DNA of 64,000 bases from Pseudolysinimonas_A sp947085045. Lineage in GTDB: Bacteria; Actinomycetota; Actinomycetes; Actinomycetales; Microbacteriaceae. Below are positions 50,073-58,820 of this stretch, one piece after another (the stretch's first letter is position 1; each line of letters begins with the position of its first letter). The notes below the pieces were generated by a model. That model saw nothing but the letters and a program-made list of their open reading frames with translations. It was not told the DNA's origin and ran no database searches. A program made the translations under genes and the position numbers. The DNA lies in assembly GCA_947085045.1 (NCBI GenBank), contig CAMTUU010000001.1, positions 248,001 through 312,000 on the forward strand, given 5' to 3'.

Positions 50073-51560
50073 GTGACCGATGCCTGGACGCCGACGCCGG
50101 TGAGCGGGGCGAGTTACCTCAAAGGAGTTCTCGCCCGCGAGCTGAGCTCTGTCGTGGGCACCGAGAACGTCACCGACGGGATCGAAGAGCGTCAGGCGGC
50201 CGCCGCCGACTGGTCGTGGCAGTCGAAGTTCCTCGCCTACCAAGGCCTCGAGCAGCCCGCCGCCGACTTCGTGGTCCGGCCCGCCAGCACCGCCGAAGTC
50301 GAGCGGGTCGTGCAGATCGCGAACGATCACGTGGTTCCCGTCATCCCGCGCGGCGGCGGTTCCGGCACCCAGGGCGGCACGCTCGCCCCGTACGGCGGCA
50401 TCGCGCTCGACCTCAGCCGGATGACCGAGATCCTCGAGATCGACGAGGAATCCCTCGTCGTCACCTGCCAGGCCGGCATCGACGGCCCGGCGCTCGAGGC
50501 GGCCCTCAACGAGAAGGGCCTCACCCTCGCCCACTACCCGGGGTCGTACAACATGGGCGCCTCCATCGGCGGCTTCATCGCGGCCCGCGGATCGGGTGTC
50601 GTCTCGACGAAGTACGGCAAGGCCGAGGACCAGGTGCTCCAGGTCGAGGCGGTGCTGCCCCCGGGCCGCACGCTGACGACGCTGCGGGTGCCGAGCCACG
50701 CCGCCGGGCCCGACCTGCTGCAGACGATCGTCGGTTCGGAAGGGACCCTCGGCGTCATCACCCAGGCGGCCCTGCGCGTCGACCCGCTGCCCGCGGCGCG
50801 CGCATTCCTGTCGTTCTCGTTCCCCGATATCTTCGCGGGCATCGAGGCCGGCCGACTGATCATGACGCACCGCCTGCGCCCCGCGACCATCCGCCTGTAT
50901 GACGAAGCCGACTCGGTGAAGCTGCAGGAGTGGGTGGGCACGCCGTTCACCGGCACACTCATGGTCGTGATGTGCGACGGCGCGCAGGAGCTCGTCGACT
51001 ACGAGACCCGCGCGATCACCGACTTGGCCCTGAAGGCCGGCGGCACCTCGCAGGGCGAGGAGGTCGGCCGCACCTGGTGGGAGGGCAAGTACGAGCCCTA
51101 CGCCAAGGGCAAGCTGCCGCAGCCGCCGCTCATGTACGGCACCTTCGATCAGGTCGCCCGGTTCAAGGACCTCCCCGCGATCTACCGCGCCAAGAAGGAG
51201 GTCATCGAGCGCGAGTTCGGCACGTCTTACGGCGCCCGCTACACCGCCCACCTGTCGCATTGGTACGACTGGGGCTCGATGCTCTACGACCGGTTCTATG
51301 TCGACAACCCGCCGGAGGATCCCGCCGAGGCGATGGAGCTGCACGACAAGCTCTGGGATGCCGGCATCCTCACCGGAATCGCGCACGGCGCCGTGCTGAA
51401 TGACCACCACGGCGTCGGGATCAAGCTCGGCCGCTTCATGCGTCCGCAGCTCGGCGTCGGGTTCGACCTGCTCCGCGAGCTCAAGGACGCCTGGGACCCG
51501 AACGGGATCATGAACCCCGGCAAGTTGGGCTTCGGCCCGCCACGGGGTCCCCGCCTCTGA
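50073..51560 (+). CDS. FAD-linked oxidase (PCMH type, GlcD/AGPS-like)
   Basis: A 495-residue flavoprotein. The FAD-binding PCMH domain covers about 60-240 with PRGGGSGTQGGT at 92-103 and GSYNMGASIGGFIAARGSG near 165. The FAD-oxidase C-terminal domain follows, with HLSHWYDWGSMLYDRF near 395, as in alkyl-DHAP synthase relatives, and a DPNGIMNPGKLGFG end. It should oxidise a hydroxy acid or alcohol, passing electrons to an unknown acceptor. The GTG at 50073 is chosen for the AGGAGGA site upstream. It is first in an operon controlled by operator A. No cofactor Cys/His for covalent FAD was identified. Confidence 0.85.
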   Translation: MTDAWTPTPVSGASYLKGVLARELSSVVGTENVTDGIEERQAAAADWSWQSKFLAYQGLEQPAADFVVRPASTAEVERVVQIANDHVVPVIPRGGGSGTQGGTLAPYGGIALDLSRMTEILEIDEESLVVTCQAGIDGPALEAALNEKGLTLAHYPGSYNMGASIGGFIAARGSGVVSTKYGKAEDQVLQVEAVLPPGRTLTTLRVPSHAAGPDLLQTIVGSEGTLGVITQAALRVDPLPAARAFLSFSFPDIFAGIEAGRLIMTHRLRPATIRLYDEADSVKLQEWVGTPFTGTLMVVMCDGAQELVDYETRAITDLALKAGGTSQGEEVGRTWWEGKYEPYAKGKLPQPPLMYGTFDQVARFKDLPAIYRAKKEVIEREFGTSYGARYTAHLSHWYDWGSMLYDRFYVDNPPEDPAEAMELHDKLWDAGILTGIAHGAVLNDHHGVGIKLGRFMRPQLGVGFDLLRELKDAWDPNGIMNPGKLGFGPPRGPRL

Positions 51561-51655
51561 ATTCCTCGGGAGCAGTTCTCGAAGATCCCACAACTGAATA
51601 GTCCCGCAACGACACAATGGTCGGCACGCAGTGCCGCGACTCAAAGGAGAGTGTG

Positions 51656-52561
51656 ATGCACCTTTCTTCCCACAACTGGATGCGCCAGGAGCCCCTCGAG
51701 ACGACGCTCGCGCGCCTCTCGAAGCTCGGCTTCAAGTCGATCGAGATCTCGGGCGAGCCCGAGAAGTACGACCCCAAGGAGGTGAACCGCCTGCTCGAGG
51801 AGTACAAGATCAAGTGCTGGGGGTCGGTGACCCTCATGCTCGACAAGCGCAACATGCAGTCCGCCGACGAGGCCGTGCGCGCCTCGAGCGTGCAGTACGT
51901 CAAGGACTGCATCCAGCTCGTCTCCGACCTGAACGGCCAGATCCTCACCCTCGTGCCCGGCACGGTCGGCAAGATCGCGCCCGACTCGACGCCCGAGAAC
52001 GAGTGGAAGTGGCTGGTCGAAGGCACCAAGGAGGTCTACGAGTTCGCGGAGGCCAAGGGTGTGCGGGTCGGCATCGAGCCGCTCAACCGCTTCGAGTCGT
52101 ACCTGATCACGCGCGCCGAGCAGGCTCTCGCCCTGTGCGCCGAGGTCGGCCCGAACCTCGGGGTGGTGCTGGATGCCTTCCACATCAACATCGAGGAGAA
52201 GAACCTCTACGACGCGATCCGTCTCGTCGGCAAGGACAAGCTCGTCGACGTGCACGTCGCCGACAACAACCGGATGCCCGCGGGCTACGGCGACTACGAC
52301 TGGACCGAGTTCGTCGGCGTTCTCGACGAGGTCGGCTACACCGGCGCCCTCACGGCCGAGTTCGTCGCCCCGGTCGACCGCACCCCGGCCAACAAGTACC
52401 CGAACGCCCTCGAGACCAACTTCGAGGGCATCGAGATCGACCCCGAGCAGCTGAAGTTCATCATCGACCACGGCTCGTCGATCCTCACCGAGGAGTACTA
52501 CACCTGGCTCTACGCCGAGCACGCCAAGACGCTGCTTCCGCTCGTCGACAACGTGTTCTGA
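51656..52561 (+). CDS. TIM-barrel isomerase/epimerase (AP endonuclease 2 family)
   Basis: A 301-residue xylose-isomerase-like barrel. Metal ligands expected for the fold: Glu in GIEPLNRFESY near 140, Asp and His in VVLDAFHINIEE near 175, His in LVDVHVADNNRMPAGYGD, in parts, near 205 and Glu in LTAEFVAPVDRT near 240. The R(M)PAGYGD/DNNR region resembles D-tagatose/D-psicose 3-epimerase and hydroxypyruvate isomerase relatives. An AAAGGAGAG site precedes the ATG. It follows the FAD oxidase by 95 bases and probably rearranges a keto sugar or keto acid. Confidence 0.82.
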   Translation: MHLSSHNWMRQEPLETTLARLSKLGFKSIEISGEPEKYDPKEVNRLLEEYKIKCWGSVTLMLDKRNMQSADEAVRASSVQYVKDCIQLVSDLNGQILTLVPGTVGKIAPDSTPENEWKWLVEGTKEVYEFAEAKGVRVGIEPLNRFESYLITRAEQALALCAEVGPNLGVVLDAFHINIEEKNLYDAIRLVGKDKLVDVHVADNNRMPAGYGDYDWTEFVGVLDEVGYTGALTAEFVAPVDRTPANKYPNALETNFEGIEIDPEQLKFIIDHGSSILTEEYYTWLYAEHAKTLLPLVDNVF

Positions 52562-52590
52562 GTCCCGGTCTTCCCCTGATCGGCTCCCCC

Positions 52591-53817
52591 ATGGGCAAGG
52601 TCGTCATCGTCGCCACCCTCGATACGAAGGGTCCGGAGGTCGCGTATCTGCGCGACCGTCTGAACGCCCTTCGCATCGAGACGCTGGTCGTCGACAGCGG
52701 CATCCTCGGGGAGCCGGTCGGGATCGTGCCCGACGTCACCCACGACGAGCTGGCCCGGCGAGGCGGCATCACGCTCGCCGGGCTGCGGGCCTCCGGCACC
52801 CGCGGCCGCGCGGTCGACACGATGCGCGACCTGGTCTGCGCCTGGGTGCGCGAGCGCTTCGCCGCGGGTGACCTGGTCGGTGGCATCGCGGTCGGCGGCG
52901 TCGGTTCGGTGATGGGCGCGGCCGCCGTCCAGGAGCTGCCGGTCGGCGTGCCGAAGATCGTCGTGGCCCCGACCGCGAGCGGGCACCACGAGTTCGGGCC
53001 CTACGTCGGGTTGACGGATGTCATGGTGGTGCACTCGGTCGTCGACATCCTGGGTCTGAATCCGGTGCTGACGACGGTGCTCGACAACGTCGCCGCGGCG
53101 ATGAGGGGGATGCTCGACGCCGGTCACCCGCTCGACGCCCCGCCCGCGGGCAAGAAGTACGTGGCCGCCACGATGCTCGGCAACACCACGAAGGCTGTCG
53201 GCGAGGTGCAGGCCCGGCTCGCCGACGCCGGCTACGAGGTCGTCGTCTTCCACTCCAACGGCGTCGGCGGCCCCGCGATGGAGCGGCTGATGCGCGCCGG
53301 CCAGTTCGTCGGGGTCGTGGACTACACGACGAACGAGATCTATGACCCGATGGTGGGCGGCATCCACGACGGCGGTCCCGAGCGGCTCTCGGTCGCCGGC
53401 CGCCTCGGTCTGCCGCAGGTCGTGCTGCCCGGCTGCAACGACTTCTCGGTGTGGGCCCCCGCGACGATCCCCGCCGCGTTGCGCGATCGCCCCGCCTACG
53501 ACCACAACCCCGAGTACACGCTCGTGCGCGCCTCGCACGACGAGAAGCGCGAACTCGGCCGCGTCTTCGCCGAGCGCCTGAACACCTCGATCGGCCCGGT
53601 GCACCTCATCTTCCCGATGCGTGGGCTGTCGATCCCCGCGACGCCCGACGGTGTCTTCTGGGATCCGGAGGGGGATGCCCTCTACCTCGCGTCGCTGCGG
53701 GAGCACCTGCGCGACGACATCCCGATCGAGACCGTCGACCTGCACATCAACGACCCCGAACTGGGCCGCATGGCCGCCGAGCGCTTCCTCGCACTCGTCG
53801 CCGTGTCGGCCGTCTGA
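52591..53817 (+). CDS. Tm-1-like ATP-binding protein (UPF0261)
   Basis: A 408-residue UPF0261 protein. The start VVIVATLDTKGPEVAYLRDRL is diagnostic. Other conserved blocks are GGIAVGGVGSVMGAAAVQELPVG near 105, PKIVVAPTASGHHEFGPYVG near 128, VFHSNGVGGPAMERLM near 220 and GCNDFSVWAPATIP near 285. The N-terminal half of the plant Tm-1 resistance protein shares this fold and binds ATP. Bacterial members usually sit with TIM-barrel hydrolase partners; the reaction is unknown. It lies between an epimerase and a creatininase-type gene, with no clear ribosome site before its ATG. Confidence 0.85.
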   Translation: MGKVVIVATLDTKGPEVAYLRDRLNALRIETLVVDSGILGEPVGIVPDVTHDELARRGGITLAGLRASGTRGRAVDTMRDLVCAWVRERFAAGDLVGGIAVGGVGSVMGAAAVQELPVGVPKIVVAPTASGHHEFGPYVGLTDVMVVHSVVDILGLNPVLTTVLDNVAAAMRGMLDAGHPLDAPPAGKKYVAATMLGNTTKAVGEVQARLADAGYEVVVFHSNGVGGPAMERLMRAGQFVGVVDYTTNEIYDPMVGGIHDGGPERLSVAGRLGLPQVVLPGCNDFSVWAPATIPAALRDRPAYDHNPEYTLVRASHDEKRELGRVFAERLNTSIGPVHLIFPMRGLSIPATPDGVFWDPEGDALYLASLREHLRDDIPIETVDLHINDPELGRMAAERFLALVAVSAV

Positions 53818-53840
53818 ACACCCACCCAAGGAGAACCGCA

Positions 53841-54776
53841 ATGCCTCTCGTCCGATCCGAATCCTCCGGCAACGAGCGCGAGATCGCGCACTTGACGGAA
53901 GGGGATGAGGACTTCCGCGCGAAGTTCGTCTCCTGGAACCTCGCCTACCTCTCCTACGTCGACATCAACGAGTACCTGGCGGTGAAAGACACGATCCTCG
54001 TGCCGATGGCGTCGACCGAGCAGCACGGCCCGCACCTGCCGCTCTACACCGACACCATCACGGCGGTCGAGATCAGCGAGCGCATCTCCGAGGCGATCGG
54101 CGTGCTGCACACCCCGCCGATCTGGACGGGCTACTCGCCGCAGCACATGTACGGCGTCGGCCAGGGCCGCGGCACCATCACCGTGCGATCGTCGACCCTC
54201 CTCGCGCTCATGAACGACGTCGCCCGCTCGCTCATCCACCACGGCTTCAGCCGCATCATCTTCATCAACGGCCACGGCTCGAACACCAAGGTCGTCGACC
54301 CGGTGCTGCGCAAGCTCCGCTACGAGACCGGCGCGATGATCTCGTTCGTGAAGCCGTTCATGGAGCGCTACGTCGGCGTGCTCGACGGCCTCATGGAGAA
54401 CCCGCCGGAGGAGACCCCGGGCTGGCACTCGAGCGAGCTCGAGACCTCGCAGGACATGGCCTGGCGCCCCGAGCTCGTCCACATGGACCGCGCCGTCGAC
54501 ACCCGCGCGCACACCCCGGCGTTCCTGCCCGACGCGTTCAAGAAGAACGACGGGATGCCCGACACCGAGTTCGAGGGGTACCAGTACTTCACCTTCCCGA
54601 TGGACCATCACGAGTTCGTCGAGAACGGGATCATCGGCAACCCGATGCGGGCCACGCCGGAGAAGGGCCACGAGGCGTTCAAGCGCTACTCCGAGCACAC
54701 CGCCCGCGGCATCCTCGAACTCATGAAGGTCCCCGTCGAGGTGCACAACCGGGAGTTCGTCGATCGCGTCATGTGA
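53841..54776 (+). CDS. Creatininase-family hydrolase
   Basis: A 311-residue metal-dependent amidohydrolase-type protein. Family metal ligands are intact: Glu60, His62 and Asp71 in STEQHGPHLPLYTD, then FINGHGSN near 145 and HSSELETSQDMAW near 205. The family covers creatininase, MftE peptidase, FAPy deformylase and the inositol-pathway diketone hydrolase IolN. In a cluster of sugar-type oxidoreductases and epimerases the IolN-like option (C-C cleavage of a cyclic diketone) is attractive but unproven. An AAGGAG site supports the start. Confidence 0.82.
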   Translation: MPLVRSESSGNEREIAHLTEGDEDFRAKFVSWNLAYLSYVDINEYLAVKDTILVPMASTEQHGPHLPLYTDTITAVEISERISEAIGVLHTPPIWTGYSPQHMYGVGQGRGTITVRSSTLLALMNDVARSLIHHGFSRIIFINGHGSNTKVVDPVLRKLRYETGAMISFVKPFMERYVGVLDGLMENPPEETPGWHSSELETSQDMAWRPELVHMDRAVDTRAHTPAFLPDAFKKNDGMPDTEFEGYQYFTFPMDHHEFVENGIIGNPMRATPEKGHEAFKRYSEHTARGILELMKVPVEVHNREFVDRVM

Positions 54777-54811
54777 CGCGTCGCGTGCCGACGCGGGGAG
54801 GAGGTCGTAGC

Positions 54812-55537
54812 ATGATGCCCTTGCAGGGCCCACCCGTCCCGGGTGGCATCGGAGAGGCGATCGTGACGATCACAGACGAAGGGAACTCGCGCGTTCAGGG
54901 CGCGTACGACTTCCTGCTCGCCGAGATCACGGCCTTCCGCGTGCGCACCGGAGCACCGCTCTCCGAGAACCGCATCGCGACGCAGCTCGGCATCTCCCGC
55001 ACCCCGGTGCGCGAGGCGCTGCAGCGGCTCGAGAAGGAGGGACTCGTGAAGCGCACCGACAACGCGCGCTTCACGGTCTCCCAGCTCACGCCGCAGGAGG
55101 CGAACGATGCCTGCGACCTGCTCGAGGTGCTCGACACCTACATCGCGAAGAAGGCGGCGTCGCTGCTGACGGCCGCAGATCAGGCCGTGCTGCTCGCTTC
55201 GGTCGACGACATGCGCAGCGCCGCCGAGTCGGGTGACAAGGCGCGCTGGTCGGAAGCCGACCTCGCGTTCCACCGCGTCATCAACAGCATCGCCGGCAAC
55301 GCCCTCGTCGCCGACACCGTCAAGGAGACCCGGCGCCGCGTGCAGCGGTTCTGGCTGCACGCGGCTTCCCTGCAGTCCCGTCTCGTCGACTGCTCCGACG
55401 AGCACGCCGTGCTCGCGCAGGCGATGATCTCGAAGGATTACGCGGCGATCGAGCCCGCGGTCAAGGAGCACATCGATCACATGCGCGAGCGCATCCTCGA
55501 TCTGCTGCGCACTGCGGCGATGTTCCTGGGCGACTAG
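54812..55537 (+). CDS. GntR/FCD transcriptional regulator of the 50-63 kb regulon
   Basis: A 241-residue regulator: winged HTH at about 30-85 (LSENRIATQLGISRTPVREALQRLEKEGLV, in parts) and an FCD domain with metal-site residues (Asp in EADLAFHRVINS; His in CSDEHAVLAQAM; His in VKEHIDHMRERI). GntR/FCD proteins commonly bind palindromes with TGTATAC-like arms, as found at 49998 and 57888. The ATG at 54812 follows GGGGAGGAGG; a GTG overlapping the preceding stop (54773) is an alternative start. It ends the plus-strand operon. Confidence 0.88.
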   Translation: MMPLQGPPVPGGIGEAIVTITDEGNSRVQGAYDFLLAEITAFRVRTGAPLSENRIATQLGISRTPVREALQRLEKEGLVKRTDNARFTVSQLTPQEANDACDLLEVLDTYIAKKAASLLTAADQAVLLASVDDMRSAAESGDKARWSEADLAFHRVINSIAGNALVADTVKETRRRVQRFWLHAASLQSRLVDCSDEHAVLAQAMISKDYAAIEPAVKEHIDHMRERILDLLRTAAMFLGD

Positions 55538-55564
55538 CCCCGCGGAACACCGCCGCGGCGGCCG

Positions 55565-56572
55565 TCAGTCCTTCGCGGCGAACGCGTCGTCGAACGAGCC
55601 GGTCGGCGTCGTCCAGAGCAGCGAGCGCACGTACTCGAGTCCGGCAGGAGCGCCCTCGAGGCGGTCCATGCCTGCATCCTCCCACTCGACCGAGATCGGG
55701 CCGGTGTAGCCGATCGAGTCGAGGGCCCGGATGGCGTCCTCCCACGGCACGTCGCCGCGGCCGGTCGACACGAAGTCCCAGCCGCGCCGCGGGTCGGCCC
55801 ACGCCTTGTGCGAGCCGAGGATGCCGTTGCGGCCGCCGCCCATCCGCATCCGCGTGTCCTTGCAGTCGACGTGGTAGATCCGGTCGGCGAAGTCGAGGAT
55901 GAAGGCAACCGGGTCGAGGCCCTGCCAGACCATGTGCGACGGGTCCCAGTTGAGTCCGAACGCCGCCCGGTGGCCGATGGCCTCGAGCGTGCGCACGGTC
56001 GTCCAGTAGTCGTACGCGATCTCCGACGGGTGCACCTCGTGGGCGAAGCGCACCCCTTCCGAGTCGAACACGTCGAGGATCGGGTTCCAGCGGGTCGCGA
56101 AGTCCTCGTAGCCGGCGTCGATGACGTCCTGGCCGACCGGCGGGAACATCGCCACGTACTGCCAGATCTTCGAGCCGGTGAACCCGACGACCGTGTCGAC
56201 GCCGAGCTTGCGGGCGGCGATCGCGGTCTTCTTCATCTCCTCGGCGGCGCGCTGCCGCACGCCCTCCTGGTCGCCGTCGCCCCAGACCTTCGACCCGACG
56301 ATCGCCTGGTGGCGGAAGTCGATCGGGTCGTCGCAGACGGCCTGGCCCTTGAGGTGGTTCGAGATCGCGAAAAGCTGCAGATCGTACTTCTTGAGGATGT
56401 CGAGGCGCGACTGCACGTAGCCGTCGTCTTCGGCGGCAAGCCACGGGTCGAGGTGGTCGCCCCAGCAGGCGAGCTCGAGTCCGTCGTAGCCCCACTTCGA
56501 CGCGAGGGCGGCCACCTCCTCGAGCGGCAGGTCGGCCCACTGGCCGGTGAACAGGGTGACGGGGTGGGACAT
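55565..56572 (-). CDS. TIM-barrel sugar isomerase/epimerase paired with Gfo/Idh
   Basis: A 335-residue barrel of the AP endonuclease 2 family. Ligand positions: Glu and His in RFAHEVHPSEIA near 175, Asp and His in NWDPSHMVWQGLDP near 210, His and Asp in IYHVDCKDTRM near 235, Glu in ISVEWEDAGM near 300. The LACWGDHLD start and the strand with HVDCKDTR are typical of the partners of Gfo/Idh/MocA dehydrogenases in keto-sugar metabolism. It follows that dehydrogenase by 31 bases and converges on the GntR gene. Confidence 0.82.
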   Translation of the reverse strand: MSHPVTLFTGQWADLPLEEVAALASKWGYDGLELACWGDHLDPWLAAEDDGYVQSRLDILKKYDLQLFAISNHLKGQAVCDDPIDFRHQAIVGSKVWGDGDQEGVRQRAAEEMKKTAIAARKLGVDTVVGFTGSKIWQYVAMFPPVGQDVIDAGYEDFATRWNPILDVFDSEGVRFAHEVHPSEIAYDYWTTVRTLEAIGHRAAFGLNWDPSHMVWQGLDPVAFILDFADRIYHVDCKDTRMRMGGGRNGILGSHKAWADPRRGWDFVSTGRGDVPWEDAIRALDSIGYTGPISVEWEDAGMDRLEGAPAGLEYVRSLLWTTPTGSFDDAFAAKD

Positions 56573-56603
56573 GTGCGACTCCTTCGTCGGTCGGGTGTTC
56601 GGT

Positions 56604-57776
56604 CTAGAGGTGGACGGGCGCGCCGCCGCCGGCGGCCGAGCGCTCGATCGCGTCGAGCACCCGCTGCGTCGCGAGGCCCTCCGCGAACGACGGGGTGGAC
56701 GGGTTGCCGTCGCGGATGTCGGCGAGGAGCTGCGCGAACTGGTGGGTGAAGCTGTGCTCCCAGCCGATGATGTGTCCGTCGGGCCACCAGGCGCGGACCC
56801 ACGGGTGGACCGACTCGGTCGCCAGGATGCGCATGAACCCCTGTCGCCCGGCGGCGGCGTCGCCGTCGAAGTACTCCAGTTCATTGAGCCGTTCGAGGTC
56901 GAACGCGAGCGAACCCCTCTCGCCGTAGATCTCGAGCCGCAGTCCGTTCTTGCGGCCGCGCGCGAGCCGGCTCACCTCGATCTGGGCGATGCCGCCGCCC
57001 GACAGCCGGGCCGAGGCCCACGCCGCGTCGTCGACGGTGACCGGCTCGAGCGGTCCCCCGCCGCCGGTGCCCCCGATCGCCCCGTCGCCGCTCTCGCCGG
57101 TCGGACGCTCGGTGACGAAGGTGTGCAGTCCGCCGCTCACCCGGGTGATCGACTCGCCGGTGAGGTGCAGCACGAGGTCGACGACGTGCGCGCCGAGGTC
57201 GCCGAGGGCGCCCGACCCGGCCTCTTCCTTGCGCAGCCGCCAGCTCATCGGCGACGTCGGGTCGGAGAGCCAGTCCTGCAGGTAGGAGGCCCGCACGTGG
57301 CGGATGGCGCCGATGCGCCCCTCCGCGATGAGTTCGGCGGCGAGCGCGATGGCCGGCACCCGGCGGTAGTTGAAGTTGACGATGGCGTGCTGACCGGGAC
57401 CGACCGCGGCCGCCGCGGCCGCCATGGCTTCGGCTTCGGCGAGCGAATTGGCGAGCGGCTTCTCGACCACGACGTGCTTGCCCGCGGCGAGCGCCGCGGT
57501 GGCGATCTCGGCGTGCAGGTGACCGGGCACGAGGATGTCGACGATGTCGATGTCGTCGCGCTCGAGCACGCTGCGCCAGTCGGTCGCCGTCTCGGACCAC
57601 CCGAACTTCTCGGCGGCGCCGGCCACGGCTTCGGCATTGCGCCCGACCAGCAGTTGCCGGCGCACCTGCGGCACGTCGAAGTAGGCGTTGACGTTGCGCC
57701 ATGCGCCCGAATGCGCTTTGCCCATGAAGGCGTAGCCGATCGCCGCCACGCCCAGGGTTCCGTCGTCAGATGCCAT
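56604..57776 (-). CDS. Gfo/Idh/MocA-family dehydrogenase
   Basis: A 390-residue NAD(P)-dependent sugar or cyclitol dehydrogenase. The N-terminal Rossmann fold begins GVAAIGYAFMGKAHSGAWRN; the catalytic Lys lies in VVVEKPLANS near 100, and GALGDLGAHVVDLVLHL near 195 holds the substrate-binding His. The GIGxxG loop is altered to AIGYAFMG, as in other members that act on glycosides. A GAGAGGAA site supports the start. It is divergent from the importer genes across operator B and likely shares its control. Confidence 0.85.
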   Translation of the reverse strand: MASDDGTLGVAAIGYAFMGKAHSGAWRNVNAYFDVPQVRRQLLVGRNAEAVAGAAEKFGWSETATDWRSVLERDDIDIVDILVPGHLHAEIATAALAAGKHVVVEKPLANSLAEAEAMAAAAAAVGPGQHAIVNFNYRRVPAIALAAELIAEGRIGAIRHVRASYLQDWLSDPTSPMSWRLRKEEAGSGALGDLGAHVVDLVLHLTGESITRVSGGLHTFVTERPTGESGDGAIGGTGGGGPLEPVTVDDAAWASARLSGGGIAQIEVSRLARGRKNGLRLEIYGERGSLAFDLERLNELEYFDGDAAAGRQGFMRILATESVHPWVRAWWPDGHIIGWEHSFTHQFAQLLADIRDGNPSTPSFAEGLATQRVLDAIERSAAGGGAPVHL

Positions 57777-57847
57777 CTCTGTTCCTCTCGCTGCGTTGCG
57801 ATGTGCGGGCTGCCGGCGCCGGGGGCGGGGTGGGTGCGGCGTTGTCG

Positions 57848-57877
57848 TTGACAGTCTCGCGCGAATGCGCCTAGGGT
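57848..57877 (+). promoter_or_regulatory. Promoter of the ABC importer operon
   Basis: TTGACA at 57848-57853, an 18-base spacer and TAGGGT at 57872-57877, followed 10 bases later by operator B. Confidence 0.6.
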
Positions 57878-57887
57878 ACCAGCTGCG

Positions 57888-57907
57888 TGTATACAAGCAA
57901 GGATACA
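57888..57907. promoter_or_regulatory. Operator B: TGTAT-N10-ATACA
   Basis: The same core and spacing as operator A, and the ten inner bases are also alike (both begin ACA and end GG). It sits at the expected transcription start of the importer operon and about 110 bases upstream of the divergent dehydrogenase gene, so one bound protein could control both directions. Confidence 0.75.
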
Positions 57908-57956
57908 TTGCAGTGTCCCAACCGGGATATCACTCACACACCGTCGTGGAGCGAGC

Positions 57957-58820
57957 GTGGACCAGATCCTGTTGATCACCCTGAACGGGCTGACGCTGGC
58001 TGCCGTCTATTTCCTCGTCGCGAGCGGGCTGACCCTGATCTTCGGCCTGATGCGGGTCATCACGATGGCGCACGGCACGAGCTACCTGCTCGGCGGATAC
58101 ATCGGGTACGCCATCGCCCGGCAGACCGGGAACTGGTTCCTCGGGGCGCTCGGCGCCGCGGTGGCGATCGGCCTGCTCGGCCTCGTCATCCACCAGGTGC
58201 TGATCCGCCGATTCCAGGACGACGACATGCGCGTCGCCCTCATCACCCTCGGCGTTTCGCTGATCGGTACCGACCTCATGCTCGCCGTCTTCGGCGGCAC
58301 CGCCACCCAGGTGCCGGTGCCCGGGGAGCTGCAGGTGGCCTCGCTCAGCATCCCGTTCGTCGGCGCCTACCCGGTGCTGCGGCTGCTCGTGCTCGCGGCC
58401 GCGATCGTCATCGGTGTCGCGCTCGCCCTCCTCATCAACCGCACGCGCTTCGGCTCGGTCGTGCGGGCGGGCGTCGACGACAGCCAGATGGCCGCGGCGA
58501 CAGGCGTCAACGTGCGGGTCGTGTTCGCGGTGATCTTCGTGCTCGGCTCGGCGCTCGCCGCCCTCGCCGGGGTCGTCGGCGGCACGCTCTTCCCGCTCCT
58601 GCCGGGCCAGGACGGCGTCTACCTGCTGTTCTCCCTCGTAGTCGTGATCGTGGGCGGGATGGGCTCCATCCCCGGGGCGGCGATCGGCGCCGTGCTCGTC
58701 GGCGTGGTCTCGCAGTTCGCGCTGGTCTATGCCCCCACCTACTCGCTCGTGCTGACCTTCGCCCTCATGGTCGTCGTGCTCGCGGTGCGCCCGCAAGGCA
58801 TCCTCGGAAGGCACCTCTGA
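57957..58820 (+). CDS. livH: Branched-chain-type ABC importer permease LivH
   Basis: A 287-residue permease with about eight helices; LTLAAVYFLVASGLTLIFGLMRVITMAHG near 10-40 (in parts), NRTRFGSVVRAGVDDSQMAAATGVN near 160 and VIVGGMGSIPGAAIGA near 240 are LivH hallmarks. The start is a GTG after GGAGCGAG. The transporter class handles branched-chain amino acids, but also urea, amides, purines and aromatic acids; here the context points to a sugar-like compound. Overlaps the next gene (TGATG). Confidence 0.92.
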   Translation: MDQILLITLNGLTLAAVYFLVASGLTLIFGLMRVITMAHGTSYLLGGYIGYAIARQTGNWFLGALGAAVAIGLLGLVIHQVLIRRFQDDDMRVALITLGVSLIGTDLMLAVFGGTATQVPVPGELQVASLSIPFVGAYPVLRLLVLAAAIVIGVALALLINRTRFGSVVRAGVDDSQMAAATGVNVRVVFAVIFVLGSALAALAGVVGGTLFPLLPGQDGVYLLFSLVVVIVGGMGSIPGAAIGAVLVGVVSQFALVYAPTYSLVLTFALMVVVLAVRPQGILGRHL

